Assembly: GCF_036375055.1 (NCBI RefSeq)
Contig: NZ_DASUSQ010000042.1
Span: forward strand, 18,306-82,305
Direction: 5' to 3'
Length of the DNA: 64,000 nt
Source: Umezawaea sp036375055
GTDB taxonomy: Bacteria > Actinomycetota > Actinomycetes > Mycobacteriales > Pseudonocardiaceae
The notes beneath the pieces were generated by a model. It worked only from the letters and a program-made list of their open reading frames with translations, was not told where the DNA came from and searched no databases. A program made the position numbers and the translations under genes. Positions 25,644-34,801 of the stretch are shown piece after piece (position 1 is the first letter of the stretch; every line of letters starts with the position of its first letter).

Positions 25644-25682
25644 CACGGCCACCGGCGGCGTCGAGCGCCGCCGGTGGCCGTC
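25644..25682 (+). terminator. Strong hairpin terminator after the AIM24 gene
   Basis: A perfect 16-base-pair inverted repeat with a 5-base loop begins 6 bases after the stop codon (left arm starts ACGGCCACCGGCGGC at 25645, right arm ends at 25681). There is no long T-tract, as usual for high-GC actinomycete terminators. Confidence 0.75.
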
Positions 25683-25918
25683 GCGTGGAGCGGGCCGCAC
25701 CGGGCTGTCCATCCGGGCCGGAACCGCGAGGTCGGGTGCGTCGGTCGTGCAGGACCTCCAGTCGGTGATCACCGTGGTGCTCGGGGCGCGGCCGCCGGGA
25801 GGCTCGCGTCAAGGCGACCTGCGGGACCGGGGTGGGGGCCGGGGGGTCTCACGGGCTCGGTGGAGCGCCCCGCTCGGGCAGCCTGGAGCGAGCCGACCGA
25901 GACGCGGGAGAGACCACG

Positions 25919-26374
25919 ATGTCCACGATCCACTTCGTCGAGAAGACCACCGCGACGCCCGAGCAGGTACTCGCCGCGCTCACCGACTTCGGACCCGGCC
26001 GCGCGCTGCTGTTCGGCAACAGCGCCGACGAGTACCTGGAGGTCCACGACAGGGGCTCCGACTGGGCCGACGTGACCGAGGGCGCGGGCGGGATCTGGGA
26101 ACGCCTGCGCTACGACTGGTCGGACCCGCGCAGGGTCGTCATGACGACCACCGACTCGAACACCTGGGGCGGGCGGTCGGGCCACACGTACACGCTGACG
26201 CCGCAGCCGGACGGCACGACCGTGCTGGACGTCGTGGTGGTGCGCGAGGGCCGCAACCTCAAGGGCCGCGTGACCGGCTTCCTGCTCGGGTCGGTGGGCA
26301 GGGGTGTGCTGGGCAAGGCGCTGAAGAACACCGTCGAGGCCATCGAGGCCCGCAGCGGCGCCGTGGCCGGGTGA
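25919..26374 (+). CDS. SRPBCC-family (START/Bet v1-like) protein
   Basis: A 151-residue single-domain protein with the helix-grip layout: beta-1 TIHFVEKTTATPEQVLAAL, mid-region WERLRYDWSDPRRVVMTT, and a long C-terminal amphipathic helix GKALKNTVEAIEARS. Such proteins bind hydrophobic ligands. The ATG at 25919 opens the family pattern. It is flanked by hairpins on both sides, so probably monocistronic. Confidence 0.78.
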   Translation: MSTIHFVEKTTATPEQVLAALTDFGPGRALLFGNSADEYLEVHDRGSDWADVTEGAGGIWERLRYDWSDPRRVVMTTTDSNTWGGRSGHTYTLTPQPDGTTVLDVVVVREGRNLKGRVTGFLLGSVGRGVLGKALKNTVEAIEARSGAVAG

Positions 26375-26382
26375 GCGGGCTC

Positions 26383-26400
26383 GCGCCTCGGCCGAGGCGC
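26383..26400. terminator. Palindromic hairpin after the SRPBCC gene
   Basis: GCGCCTCGGCCGAGGCGC is a perfect 18-base palindrome starting 8 bases after the stop. It can form a 7-bp stem with a 4-base loop and is a plausible terminator; a protein-binding site is an alternative. Confidence 0.5.
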
Positions 26401-26650
26401 TCCCGCGCGGTTCCACGAGGTGGTCGTCGGGCGGGAGGAGCGCGGCACGGCGTCCGGTCGCGCCGTGGTCGGTCCACTTCGGACGCGCCCCTACCCACGG
26501 CCGCGGCGTTCAAACGCGGTGACCGGTCCGAAGGCGACCCCGGCTCGGCCGTTTCGGACGCCGTGTCGCGGGAAAACCCCGGCGATCGGGCTGAGGAGGA
26601 CACATGCGGTTGTCGACGGGACGCGGTACGCGGAAGTGCGGGGCGGCGTG

Positions 26651-28432
26651 ATGGCCCGCACGGTGGCGGACGCCGTGGTGGAGCGGTTGCGCACCTGGGA
26701 GGTGCCCAGGGTGTTCGGCTACGCCGGGGACGGCATCGACCCGCTGCTGGCCGCGCTGCACCGCGCCGACGGCGACCCGGAGTTCGTGCCGGTCCGGCAC
26801 GAGGAGATGGCCGCGTTCATGGCGACGGGCCACGCCAAGTACGCGGGCACGCCGGGGGTGTGCGTGGCGACCCAGGGGCCTGGTGCGATCCACCTGCTCA
26901 ACGGCCTCTACGACGCCAAGCTCGACCGCCGCCCGGTCGTCGCGATCGTCGGCCAGATCGTCTCCAGCGCGCTGGGCACCGGCTACCTCCAGGAGGTGGA
27001 CCTGCACACGCTGTTCAAGGACGTGTGCGGCCAGTACCTCCAGACCGTGTCCGCGCCCGAGCAGCTGCCGGTGCTGCTGGACAACGCGATGCGCACGGCC
27101 ATCGCGACCGGCACGCCGACGTGCCTGATCATCCCGCACGACGTGCAGCGCGCCGACGCCGTCGACGACCTGCCGCACAGCCACGGCGTCGTCCCCTCCT
27201 CCGCGGTCACCGGCACGCCGAGGCTGCTGCCGAACGAGGACGACCTGCGGCGGGCGGCCGACGTCCTGGGCAGGGGCCGCAGGGTGGCCGTGCTCGCGGG
27301 TCGCGGCGCGGCCGGGGCCGTCGCCGAGGTCGAGCGGCTCGTGGACGTGCTGGGCGCCGGGGTGACCGTGTCCCTGCTCGGGAAACCCGTGCTGTCCGAG
27401 CGGGAGCCGTGGCACACCGGCGTCATGGGCCACCTGGGCACGACCGCCAGCGCGGAACTGCTGTCCGGGTGCGACACGCTGCTGATCCTCGGGTGCAACG
27501 ACCCGTGGACCGAGTTCTACCCGGAGCCGGGGCGGGCGCGGGCCGTGCAGATCGACGTCGAGGCCCGCGTGGTCGGCAGCAAGTACCCGGTGGAGGTGGC
27601 GCTGGTCGGCGACGCGGGCGAGACGCTGCGCGCACTGCTGCCGCTGCTGCCGCGCAACCCCGACCGGGCGTGGCTCGACCGGGTGGAGGGCAGCGTGCGG
27701 CGGTGGCGGGCGCTGGCCGAGCAGCGGGCGCTGGAGCCCGCGACGCCGCTCAACCCGGAGCGGGTCGTGCGCGAGCTGTCCGACCACCTGCCCGCCGACG
27801 TCCAGGTGGCCGTCGACGTCGGGTCGTCGACGTACTGGTACGCCCGCCACCTCGCCCTGCCCCCCGGCGTGCCCGCGCACACGTCGAGCTACCTGGCGTC
27901 GATGGGCTGCGCGCTGCCCTACGGGCTGGCGGCGAAGCTGCACGCCCCGGACCGGCCGGTGGTCGCGCTGGCCGGTGACGGAGCGATGCAGATGAACGGC
28001 CTGCTGGAGCTGATCACCGTGGCGGACCGGTGGCGCTCGTGGAGCGATCCTCGGTTCGTCGTGCTGGTGCTGCACAACGGCGACCTGAACGAGGTCAGCT
28101 GGGAGCAGCGGGAGATGGAGGGCGACCCGCGCTTCCCGACGTCGCAGCGGGTGCCCGACTTCCCCTACGCGCGCTACGCGGACCTGCTGGGGCTGCGCGG
28201 GATCCGGGTCGACTCCCCGGACGCGGTGGCCGAGGCGTGGCGGGAGGCGTTCGCGGCCGACCGGCCGGTGGTCGTGGAGGCGGTCGTCGACCCGGCGGTG
28301 CCCCTGCTGCCCCCGCACCTGCCCGACGAGAAGGCCGAGATGGTGCACCGGGGGTTGGCGCAGGAGCCCGACGGTGACGCCGCGCGGCGGAACGTGGAGC
28401 GGCAGCGCGAGGCGGACGCGGACGACAGGTGA
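26651..28432 (+). CDS. Thiamine diphosphate-dependent enzyme (pyruvate oxidase-like)
   Basis: A 593-residue protein with the three-domain ThDP layout. The N-terminal PYR domain (about 5-170) carries the catalytic glutamate in RHEEMAAFMATGHAKY, a central FAD/TPP_enzyme_M domain (about 195-325) follows, and a C-terminal PP domain (about 375-555) has the ThDP/Mg motif GDGAMQMNG ending in HNGDLN. It belongs with PoxB-like and thiamine pyrophosphate-requiring proteins, so decarboxylation of pyruvate or another 2-oxo acid is expected. It is convergent with the PKS operon end. ATG 26651 is preceded by a GTG that could also start it. Confidence 0.82.
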   Translation: MARTVADAVVERLRTWEVPRVFGYAGDGIDPLLAALHRADGDPEFVPVRHEEMAAFMATGHAKYAGTPGVCVATQGPGAIHLLNGLYDAKLDRRPVVAIVGQIVSSALGTGYLQEVDLHTLFKDVCGQYLQTVSAPEQLPVLLDNAMRTAIATGTPTCLIIPHDVQRADAVDDLPHSHGVVPSSAVTGTPRLLPNEDDLRRAADVLGRGRRVAVLAGRGAAGAVAEVERLVDVLGAGVTVSLLGKPVLSEREPWHTGVMGHLGTTASAELLSGCDTLLILGCNDPWTEFYPEPGRARAVQIDVEARVVGSKYPVEVALVGDAGETLRALLPLLPRNPDRAWLDRVEGSVRRWRALAEQRALEPATPLNPERVVRELSDHLPADVQVAVDVGSSTYWYARHLALPPGVPAHTSSYLASMGCALPYGLAAKLHAPDRPVVALAGDGAMQMNGLLELITVADRWRSWSDPRFVVLVLHNGDLNEVSWEQREMEGDPRFPTSQRVPDFPYARYADLLGLRGIRVDSPDAVAEAWREAFAADRPVVVEAVVDPAVPLLPPHLPDEKAEMVHRGLAQEPDGDAARRNVERQREADADDR

Positions 28433-28519
28433 CCCGTGTGCGCGGGTGGATCGGGGGACGCCGCGCGGCGCGCCGGCGCCGCGGTCGTGGCAGGCGGGCC
28501 TCGGCTCCGCGCCCGGCGG

Positions 28520-29776
28520 TCAGGGCTGCGGCGTTCCCGGCGGCGGGTGCCCGCACGGGGCGGGCCACAGGTCCTCGCGGCCCAGGTCGGCGACCGCGTA
28601 CTTGCCGAGCGCGCTGATCAGGAGCCGCAGTTCCAGCGCGAGGCACCGCACCAGGTTCACGAGGCCGTCGGCGCGGCGCTCGTGGACGGCCAGCAGCGCC
28701 GCTCGCCCGAGGCCGATCCCGGTGGCCCCCAGGGCCAGCGCCTTCGTCGCGCGGGTGCCCTCCCACATGCGACCGCTGGCCAGCAGGCTCGTCGCCGGGC
28801 GGCCGATGCGGGCCAGGCACTCACCGAGGGGGAGCCCGACGTCGAGGAAGGACGTCGGGGCCCAGCCGGTGCCCGCCTCGGCCCCGTCGACGGTGACCGC
28901 GTCCGCGCCCTCGGCCCAGGCGATGGCCGCGGCGTCGGCGACGTCGCGGCCAGGAGGCAGCTTCACCCAGATCCGGCAGCGGGGGAAGTTGTTGCGCATC
29001 AACCGGACCTGGCTGCCCAGGATGTCCGAGGTGAAGGTTCCCGGACTGCTCGACCGGTGGACCCGCGAGCCCGTCGAGGTGCCGAGCGCGTAGGTGTCGG
29101 CCAGGCGTTCCGCCGTGGCGGTGTCGACCAGCGTCATGCCGCCCAGGCCCGGCTTCGCGCCCTGGCCCACCTTCAGCTCGAACCCCAGGCGCCCGGCCTC
29201 CAGCAGCGGTGTCACGTTGGGATCGCTGTAGACGAGGTTCCACACCTCCGCGTCGGCGTCCTCGGTGCTCTGCTGCACCACGACACCGCCCAGCTCCGAC
29301 CGGGACTCCTCGGCGTACGCCCGGATCCGGTCGAGCAGCATCGCCCGCCCCGCGGACTCCTCCACCCGTCCGTACCCCGTGACCGGCACGACGTTCTCGC
29401 CGACGACGAGCGGGACGCCCAACGCGCCCGCCTGCCGCGCGACGGCCAGGCCCAGGCCGTCGCTGGCCAGGCTCGTGGAGCCGAAGGCCGAGACGTACAG
29501 GGGCAGCGCCGAGCCGAAGCCGCCCAGCCGCGTGGTCAGGTCGACGTCCTCGGGCAGCGGTTCGCGCCCCAGCTCGACCAGCTTCTCCAGCCTGCGCGGC
29601 ATCAGGACCGGTGGCACGATCCGCAGTGCGTCCAGCGGATCGCCGCCCGTGCCCGCCACCGAGCCGAACACGGCGCGGCCGTACTCCTCGTGCGGCGGGA
29701 AGGCCGCCGCCTCACCGCGTCGGGCGCGGTCGCGGACGGCGGTCTCCGGGAAACCCGGCGCGGACAGCGCCGTCAC
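28520..29776 (-). CDS. Stand-alone FMN glutamate synthase-like domain protein
   Basis: A 418-residue protein starting at GTG 29776 in a GTGA overlap with the AsnRS-like gene. It corresponds to the central FMN-binding TIM-barrel domain of glutamate synthase, with GFELKVGQGAKPGLGGMTLVD, VKLPPGRDVADAA and AVTVDGAEAGTGWAP. It lacks the glutamine amidotransferase domain and the GXGXG domain, and I see no cysteine cluster for a [3Fe-4S] centre. Last gene of the operon. It may use free ammonia or act on another substrate. Supplying glutamate for the nearby mutase is a reasonable but unproven idea. Confidence 0.78.
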   Translation of the reverse strand: MTALSAPGFPETAVRDRARRGEAAAFPPHEEYGRAVFGSVAGTGGDPLDALRIVPPVLMPRRLEKLVELGREPLPEDVDLTTRLGGFGSALPLYVSAFGSTSLASDGLGLAVARQAGALGVPLVVGENVVPVTGYGRVEESAGRAMLLDRIRAYAEESRSELGGVVVQQSTEDADAEVWNLVYSDPNVTPLLEAGRLGFELKVGQGAKPGLGGMTLVDTATAERLADTYALGTSTGSRVHRSSSPGTFTSDILGSQVRLMRNNFPRCRIWVKLPPGRDVADAAAIAWAEGADAVTVDGAEAGTGWAPTSFLDVGLPLGECLARIGRPATSLLASGRMWEGTRATKALALGATGIGLGRAALLAVHERRADGLVNLVRCLALELRLLISALGKYAVADLGREDLWPAPCGHPPPGTPQP

Positions 29777-30756
29777 GGCGAGAACACCCCCGGCACCTTG
29801 GGGTACGCGCTGGCCTGCCACACCGCCGCCAAACCGGCCACGTACCGGGTGAGCCGCTCCAGGCCGATGCCGAACCCGGAGCTGGCCGGGATGCCCGCGC
29901 GGACGCAGTCCAGGTACCAGCCGTACTTCGCGGGGTTCTCACCGGTCTCGCGCATCCGCGTGACGATCCTCGCGTAGTCCGACTCCCGCTCGCTCCCGCT
30001 GGCGAGCTCGCCGTACCCCTCGGGCGCCAGCAGGTCGAAGTTGCGCAGCACACCGGGTTCGGTGCGGCTCTCGCGGTCGTAGAAGCCGCGGCTGCCCTTG
30101 GGGTAGTCGATCACGAAGAACGGCCTGGGGGCGCGCCTGGAGAGCAGTTCCTCGCCCTGCCAGTCGATCTCGGCGTGCGGGTCCTGCGGGTGGCCCGCGT
30201 CCACCAGCGCCGCCACGGCCCGCCGGTGCGGGAGCACGTCGAAGGTCTCACCGGAAACGGCCAGCGCGACGAGGTCGCGGCCGAGTTCGGCCAGCTCGCT
30301 CGCGCACCGGTCGAGGCACTCCTTCACCACGCGCGACACGAGCTGCTGCGCCAGCCGCATCACGTCCTCGCGCGTCGCGTCCGCCACCTCGACGTCGATC
30401 TGGTGGAACTCCGCCAGGTGCCGGTGCGTCACCGCGGTGTCCAGCGGCTCCAGACGCACGTTCGGCGCGATGGTGTAGATCGAGCCGAACGTCGCCAGCG
30501 TGGCCTGCTTGTACAGGATCGCGCTGGTCATGAGCCGGTAGCGCTTGCCGTAGTAGTCGACGTCGACCTGCTTGGCCCCTCGGGCGCCGGGGTCGGTCAC
30601 CGGGCCGATGACCGGCAGCCTGACTTCGGTCCCCCCTTCGCCGCGCAGGAACTCCCGTGCCGCGTCGACCAGGCAGTTCTGCACCCGCAGGGCCGCCCTG
30701 GTGCGCGGAGACCTGAGGTGGTCCACCGGCGTGGGCGGTTCTGGTGTCGTGGTCAC
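29773..30756 (-). CDS. Asparaginyl-tRNA synthetase-like enzyme lacking the anticodon-binding domain
   Basis: A 327-residue class II aminoacyl-tRNA synthetase core. Start is GTG 30756, six bases after AGGAGG. Motif 2 region RLEPLDTAVTHRHLAEFHQ, the substrate loop KRYRLMTSAILYKQ and motif 3 GFGIGLERLTRYVAGL match AsnRS/AspRS. The OB-fold anticodon-binding domain that normally makes up the first 100 residues is absent. This is the layout of the archaeal asparagine synthetase related to AsnRS. It could amidate aspartate or 3-methylaspartate, or adenylate an amino acid for ligation. It is coupled to the GltS-like gene. Confidence 0.8.
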   Translation of the reverse strand: MTTTPEPPTPVDHLRSPRTRAALRVQNCLVDAAREFLRGEGGTEVRLPVIGPVTDPGARGAKQVDVDYYGKRYRLMTSAILYKQATLATFGSIYTIAPNVRLEPLDTAVTHRHLAEFHQIDVEVADATREDVMRLAQQLVSRVVKECLDRCASELAELGRDLVALAVSGETFDVLPHRRAVAALVDAGHPQDPHAEIDWQGEELLSRRAPRPFFVIDYPKGSRGFYDRESRTEPGVLRNFDLLAPEGYGELASGSERESDYARIVTRMRETGENPAKYGWYLDCVRAGIPASSGFGIGLERLTRYVAGLAAVWQASAYPKVPGVFSP

Positions 30757-30841
30757 GACCGTCCTCCTGTCCGTCCGACGCGCGCGCTCGCCGCTTCGCG
30801 CGGGAAGCCGTCGGCCACCGCGATCCCCGTGCCGTCCCCGT

Positions 30842-32077
30842 TCACAGCAGCTCGTGCTCCAGTCCGCGCAGCAGCTCGTACGCCTTGTCGATCTCCCCCT
30901 GGTCGCGGTGCACGAAGAACGCCACGCCGGGAGAGGAGTTCAGGTCCACCGTCCGGCGGGTTCGAGCCCCGTCCGCGATCCGGAACCGCAGGCTCTCGAA
31001 CGCGGGCAGCTCGGTCAGCGCGGCGCGGAACACCGCCGACGGCAGGGGGACCTCGCGCCGTGCGATCAGGTTGACGCACCGCGCCGCGGCCAGCCGCGGG
31101 TACCGTGACCGCCTGCTGGTCAGCGCCGTGGCGTCGGGTGCGTAGCACTCCAGCGTGAGGCCCACCTGGTCGGCGCCCGTGGCGCGGTCGAGAGCGGGCG
31201 GGTTGGCCAGGCCGGACACCCGTGCCGCCGTCTCCAGCAGGCACGGTCCGTCCGCCGTGAGCACCAGCTCGGTGTGCGCGGGCCCCTCCCGGATGCCGAG
31301 CGCGTCCAGCACGTCGGCGACGTAGGGCAGGATCACGTCCAGGTCGGGGTCGTCGGGCGGCAGCAGGTCCTCGTGGTCGTAGATCGCCCGCTTGTCCGCC
31401 AGCACCGCCTTGCGGCTGACCCAGGCGTCGGTGAACCAGTGCCGCCCGTCGCGGCTCACCGAGTTGACCACGAACTCCTCGCCGCACAGGTGTTCCTGGA
31501 CCAGCACCGCGTCGTTGGTCCGCATCATCAGGTTGCGCTTGCCCATGGTGGTGTCGAACGCGGCCGCGATCTCCTCGTCGGTGTCGCACGTGTACACGTC
31601 GTCGGACCCGGCGCTGTCCACCGGCTTCACCACGACGCGGGCCAGCCCTTCGGCGCGCCGCCACGCCACCAGCTCCGCGACGCGCGTGCCACGCAGTTGG
31701 CGCGGGGTGCGGACCCCGCGGGCGCGCAGCACCTCCATCATGCGGGCCTTGTCGCGCCTGGCCGTGGACAGTGCGGGGTCGTTGCCGCGCAACCCCAACG
31801 CGTTCGCCAGCTCGTCGGCCACCTCCACACCGAACTCGCTGGCCGCGATCACCGCGACGGGCGCTCGTCGCGCCACCCGTCGCACCACCCCGTCCACGTC
31901 GTCGGGGTAGGTCAGGTCGTCCTCGAACAACTCCCGCGGCAGGCTCCCGGCGAACGCGGCCGGCATGTCCTGGCGAGACCTGACGTGCAGCAGCCGGTAG
32001 CGGTCCGCGGCGTGCCGCGCGAGAAGCGCGCCGGTCGAGAACGCGTCCACCAGCACCAGGACTGACCGGGGGGTCAT
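30842..32077 (-). CDS. ATP-grasp amide ligase 2
   Basis: A 411-residue ATP-grasp protein starting at ATG 32077, which overlaps the stop of the mutase subunit gene (ATGA). N-terminal pre-ATP domain MTPRSVLVLVDAFSTG; ATP-binding lysines in VVVKPVDSAGSDDVY; Mg-binding acidic segment AHTELVLTADGPCLLETAARVSG. It is homologous to and the same length as the ligase at 34798. Enzymes of this group form amide bonds between a carboxylate and an amino acid. An 85-base gap separates it from the next gene downstream, the only internal gap above 40 bases in the operon. Confidence 0.85.
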   Translation of the reverse strand: MTPRSVLVLVDAFSTGALLARHAADRYRLLHVRSRQDMPAAFAGSLPRELFEDDLTYPDDVDGVVRRVARRAPVAVIAASEFGVEVADELANALGLRGNDPALSTARRDKARMMEVLRARGVRTPRQLRGTRVAELVAWRRAEGLARVVVKPVDSAGSDDVYTCDTDEEIAAAFDTTMGKRNLMMRTNDAVLVQEHLCGEEFVVNSVSRDGRHWFTDAWVSRKAVLADKRAIYDHEDLLPPDDPDLDVILPYVADVLDALGIREGPAHTELVLTADGPCLLETAARVSGLANPPALDRATGADQVGLTLECYAPDATALTSRRSRYPRLAAARCVNLIARREVPLPSAVFRAALTELPAFESLRFRIADGARTRRTVDLNSSPGVAFFVHRDQGEIDKAYELLRGLEHELL

Positions 32078-33315
32078 GACGCCACCTCGCCGTCGTAGCG
32101 GCGCGCGACGTGGTTGAGCATCGCGAGCAGCCGGTCGGAGCTGAGCCGCTCGATCTCGCGCGCCGGGCCCGGCACCGGCACGTTCCCCGTCCGGCCCCAC
32201 ACCAGCGCACCGCGTCCGTCCACCACGCAGGTGGCGACGGCGCGGTTGTCCGGGTGGGGGCAGAACGGGATGTCCAGCACGCCGCGGGCGAACGCTCCGA
32301 CGAGGGCCGACCCGATGTCCGGGTCGAGGTCGAGCACCGCGTCGACGATCGACCGGGCCTCGGAGAGGACCTCGTCGCGGAAGGCGTCCTGCACCGCGGT
32401 GGGTGGCTCCGGCGGCCCGGCGGCCTCCTCCGCGGCCAGGCGGAGCGCCGTCACGTTGTCCGCGACGCTGGGGATCTGCCACGCCTCGGAGACCGTCTTG
32501 ACGATCAGGCGCTCGCAGCCGGTGTCGCGGGCCAACCGGGCGCCGGCCCGGATCAGTCCGGCCGCGCCTGCCGCGGTCCGGGGGAACTGACCCATGTAGG
32601 TGTAGAGCACGACGTGCCACGCGACGTCGCCGAGGTAGACCTCGGCGAGGGCCCGCAGTGCGCGCAGAGCCCCGCGGTCCTGCTCGTCGTGCGGGCCCTG
32701 CGCGTAGCTCAGCGACAGGTGGCGCAGGCCGTGCGCGCGGAAGTAGAGCCCCTCCAGCAACGTCGTCGCCACCAGCAGCGAGGGTGGGCACAGCTGGCCC
32801 AGCAGGCACCCGCCGAAGCTCTCGACGTGCCCGTGCTCGGTCTCCCCCGCCAGGAAGCGGCAGCTCTCCGCCCACGCCGCGACCGCCTCGGCCAGGGGGA
32901 CCCGGCTGTAGGGCAGGCAGTAGGACACCGGACCGCCTTCGGTCGCGTCGAGGCCGACGCGCACCAGGCGGCGGAACACCCGTTGCGGGAGTGCCGTGCC
33001 GTGCCGCACCTGGATCGGGAACGCCGGGCCGTTCAGGCCGTCGAGCATGGTGCGGGTGGTCGCGACCGGGTGGGAGACCAGCGGGTAGCCGTTGAGCTCG
33101 TCGCCGTCGGCCAAGCGCCGCAACGGCGTCAGGTAGTCGCCGACGCGGGTGTGGCTGTCCAGCGTGATGGTGCCCACCACCGGCAGCTCCAGCGCCGCGA
33201 CCGCGCGCAGGCCCTCCCGCATGGCGTGGACCTGCCCGAATCCCATGCGGGGCTGCACGACGAGCCTGTGGTGTTCCCGGTTCGCGGTCACGAACTGGTC
33301 CAGGTGGCCTCCCAC
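32074..33315 (-). CDS. glmE: Glutamate mutase (methylaspartate mutase) large subunit
   Basis: A 413-residue TIM-barrel subunit of adenosylcobalamin-dependent glutamate mutase, starting at GTG 33315. Conserved blocks match clostridial GlmE in order: TLDSHTRVGDY, LNGYPLVSHP, QVRHGTALP, GGPVSYCLPYSRVPL, FGGCLLGQLCPPSLL, YTYMGQFPRTAA, CERLIVKTVSEAWQIP and VLDIPFCPHPDN. It is about 70 residues shorter than the clostridial protein, mostly at the N- and C-termini. With the small subunit it interconverts L-glutamate and (2S,3S)-3-methylaspartate. The two subunit genes are separated here by a ligase and a PP-loop gene. Confidence 0.85.
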   Translation of the reverse strand: MGGHLDQFVTANREHHRLVVQPRMGFGQVHAMREGLRAVAALELPVVGTITLDSHTRVGDYLTPLRRLADGDELNGYPLVSHPVATTRTMLDGLNGPAFPIQVRHGTALPQRVFRRLVRVGLDATEGGPVSYCLPYSRVPLAEAVAAWAESCRFLAGETEHGHVESFGGCLLGQLCPPSLLVATTLLEGLYFRAHGLRHLSLSYAQGPHDEQDRGALRALRALAEVYLGDVAWHVVLYTYMGQFPRTAAGAAGLIRAGARLARDTGCERLIVKTVSEAWQIPSVADNVTALRLAAEEAAGPPEPPTAVQDAFRDEVLSEARSIVDAVLDLDPDIGSALVGAFARGVLDIPFCPHPDNRAVATCVVDGRGALVWGRTGNVPVPGPAREIERLSSDRLLAMLNHVARRYDGEVAS

Positions 33316-33316
33316 G

Positions 33317-34801
33317 TCACCGCCCCGAGATCACTTCGGAGACGCGCTGCCCGTTCCGCGGGTCAACCGTCTGCACCCGGTGCTTGTGCGGGTCGCCCGC
33401 GCGGACGCGGGCGATCATGGACTCCTTGTCGTGGAAGTCCACCAGCGCGCTGCGGTAGAGCGTGCGCAGCCGCGCCACGCTCAGCGCCGACACGCCTTCG
33501 AGCCACGCGACGGCGTCCGGATCATCGGAATCGCCCCGCAGCACCGCGCGCAGCGCGGGCTCGTCGCCGAGACGGGCGGGATGGCACCGCTCCAGGAACG
33601 CGCGCAACCGCTCGCCCCCGTCGGTGAACGGTGAGAACACCATCGCCACCAGTGCGTCCTCCGAGAGGTCGAAGGCGTCCCCGGCGAACTCCTCGGCGAT
33701 CCGCCTGCGCTCGGCCATCCCCTCCGGCGTGCCGTAGCGCCCCGTGGCGAGCCGGATCAACTCGTCCGGCATCTCCTTCATGCGCATCAACTGCTCCGCC
33801 AGCCGCAGGTACTCGGTGACGCCCTCCTCGTAGGTCCGGCCGGCGACGTACCGCGCGCGCAGCCCGCGCAGGTGGGCCATCAGGGAGGGGTTGCCGCAGT
33901 CGGACTCGGTGAAGCTGAACGCCAGGTCGTCGAACCGGAAGCCCAGGAAGTCCACGATCAGCTTCCAGTGGTCGTGGACGCGGTAGCCGACCAGGTCGTA
34001 GATGGACATGAACACCGGCTCGGAGGACGGGTCGCCCGCCGACACCTCGCGCTCGGCCAGCTCCGCCGCGCTGTCCTCGCCGAACAGCTCGCGCACGTAC
34101 GCCTCGCCGATGCCGCGCAGCGCGGTCAGCACGGCCCCGAACCCCATCCCGCGCGTCGACGCCACGTCGATGCCGCACTCGACGGCCAGCCTGCGGATCC
34201 ACGCCGCGTACAGCGCCTGCTCGCGCCGGGAGTCGCCGGTCATCACCGCGTCCACGCCGCCGCGCCACCACACCACGCGGCCGTAGAAGTCGGCCACCGC
34301 GAGGTTGCAGCTGTTGCAGAAGGTCGGCCTGCCGTCGCCCGCGCTGCGGTGGCCGTTCATCAGGACGTCGAGCCGGTTGACGGCACGCAGGCGATCAGGC
34401 ATCGGCAGGTCGCGGCGGAACGGGCGGACCTCCGTGTGGTCGACGGTCAGCAGCTCGGCGCGTTCGTCGTCCAGCAGCCCCAGGACCCGGTAGACGCGGT
34501 CGATGTTGTCCATCACCGCCTGGGGAACGCCTGCGTGCCGCATGTTCGCCACGCGCATCACGAAGGTCCGGTCGTGGTCGAGCCGCAGTCGCAGTTGGAC
34601 GGCGCGCACGAACGCGACGACGTAGGTGCTGTCCTTCCCGCCGCCGTAGGCGACCATCACCTTGTAGTCGGCCAGCTCGTCGACACCGCCCGCGGCCTGC
34701 ACCAGCTTCGCGCCGATCGCGTCGACGCCCGCGAGTTCGACCTCGCTCAGGTAGCAGGCCAGGCCGTCGAAGAGTGCGCGGTCGTCCTCACGGGTGTTCA
34801 C
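33317..34801 (-). CDS. PP-loop ATPase (adenine nucleotide alpha hydrolase-like)
   Basis: A 494-residue protein beginning at GTG 34801 (GTGA overlap with the ligase gene). The PP-loop motif is VAYGGGKDSTYVV (about residues 50-62), a variant of SGGxDS, and a CxxC pair lies at Cys162 and Cys165 in FCNSCN. This combination occurs in tRNA thiolases, in N-acetyl sugar amidotransferases and in natural-product thioamide enzymes. A C-terminal helical region of about 200 residues has no family I recognise. It is expected to adenylate a carbonyl group for attack by sulfur or nitrogen. Which of these applies cannot be told. Confidence 0.75.
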   Translation of the reverse strand: MNTREDDRALFDGLACYLSEVELAGVDAIGAKLVQAAGGVDELADYKVMVAYGGGKDSTYVVAFVRAVQLRLRLDHDRTFVMRVANMRHAGVPQAVMDNIDRVYRVLGLLDDERAELLTVDHTEVRPFRRDLPMPDRLRAVNRLDVLMNGHRSAGDGRPTFCNSCNLAVADFYGRVVWWRGGVDAVMTGDSRREQALYAAWIRRLAVECGIDVASTRGMGFGAVLTALRGIGEAYVRELFGEDSAAELAEREVSAGDPSSEPVFMSIYDLVGYRVHDHWKLIVDFLGFRFDDLAFSFTESDCGNPSLMAHLRGLRARYVAGRTYEEGVTEYLRLAEQLMRMKEMPDELIRLATGRYGTPEGMAERRRIAEEFAGDAFDLSEDALVAMVFSPFTDGGERLRAFLERCHPARLGDEPALRAVLRGDSDDPDAVAWLEGVSALSVARLRTLYRSALVDFHDKESMIARVRAGDPHKHRVQTVDPRNGQRVSEVISGR

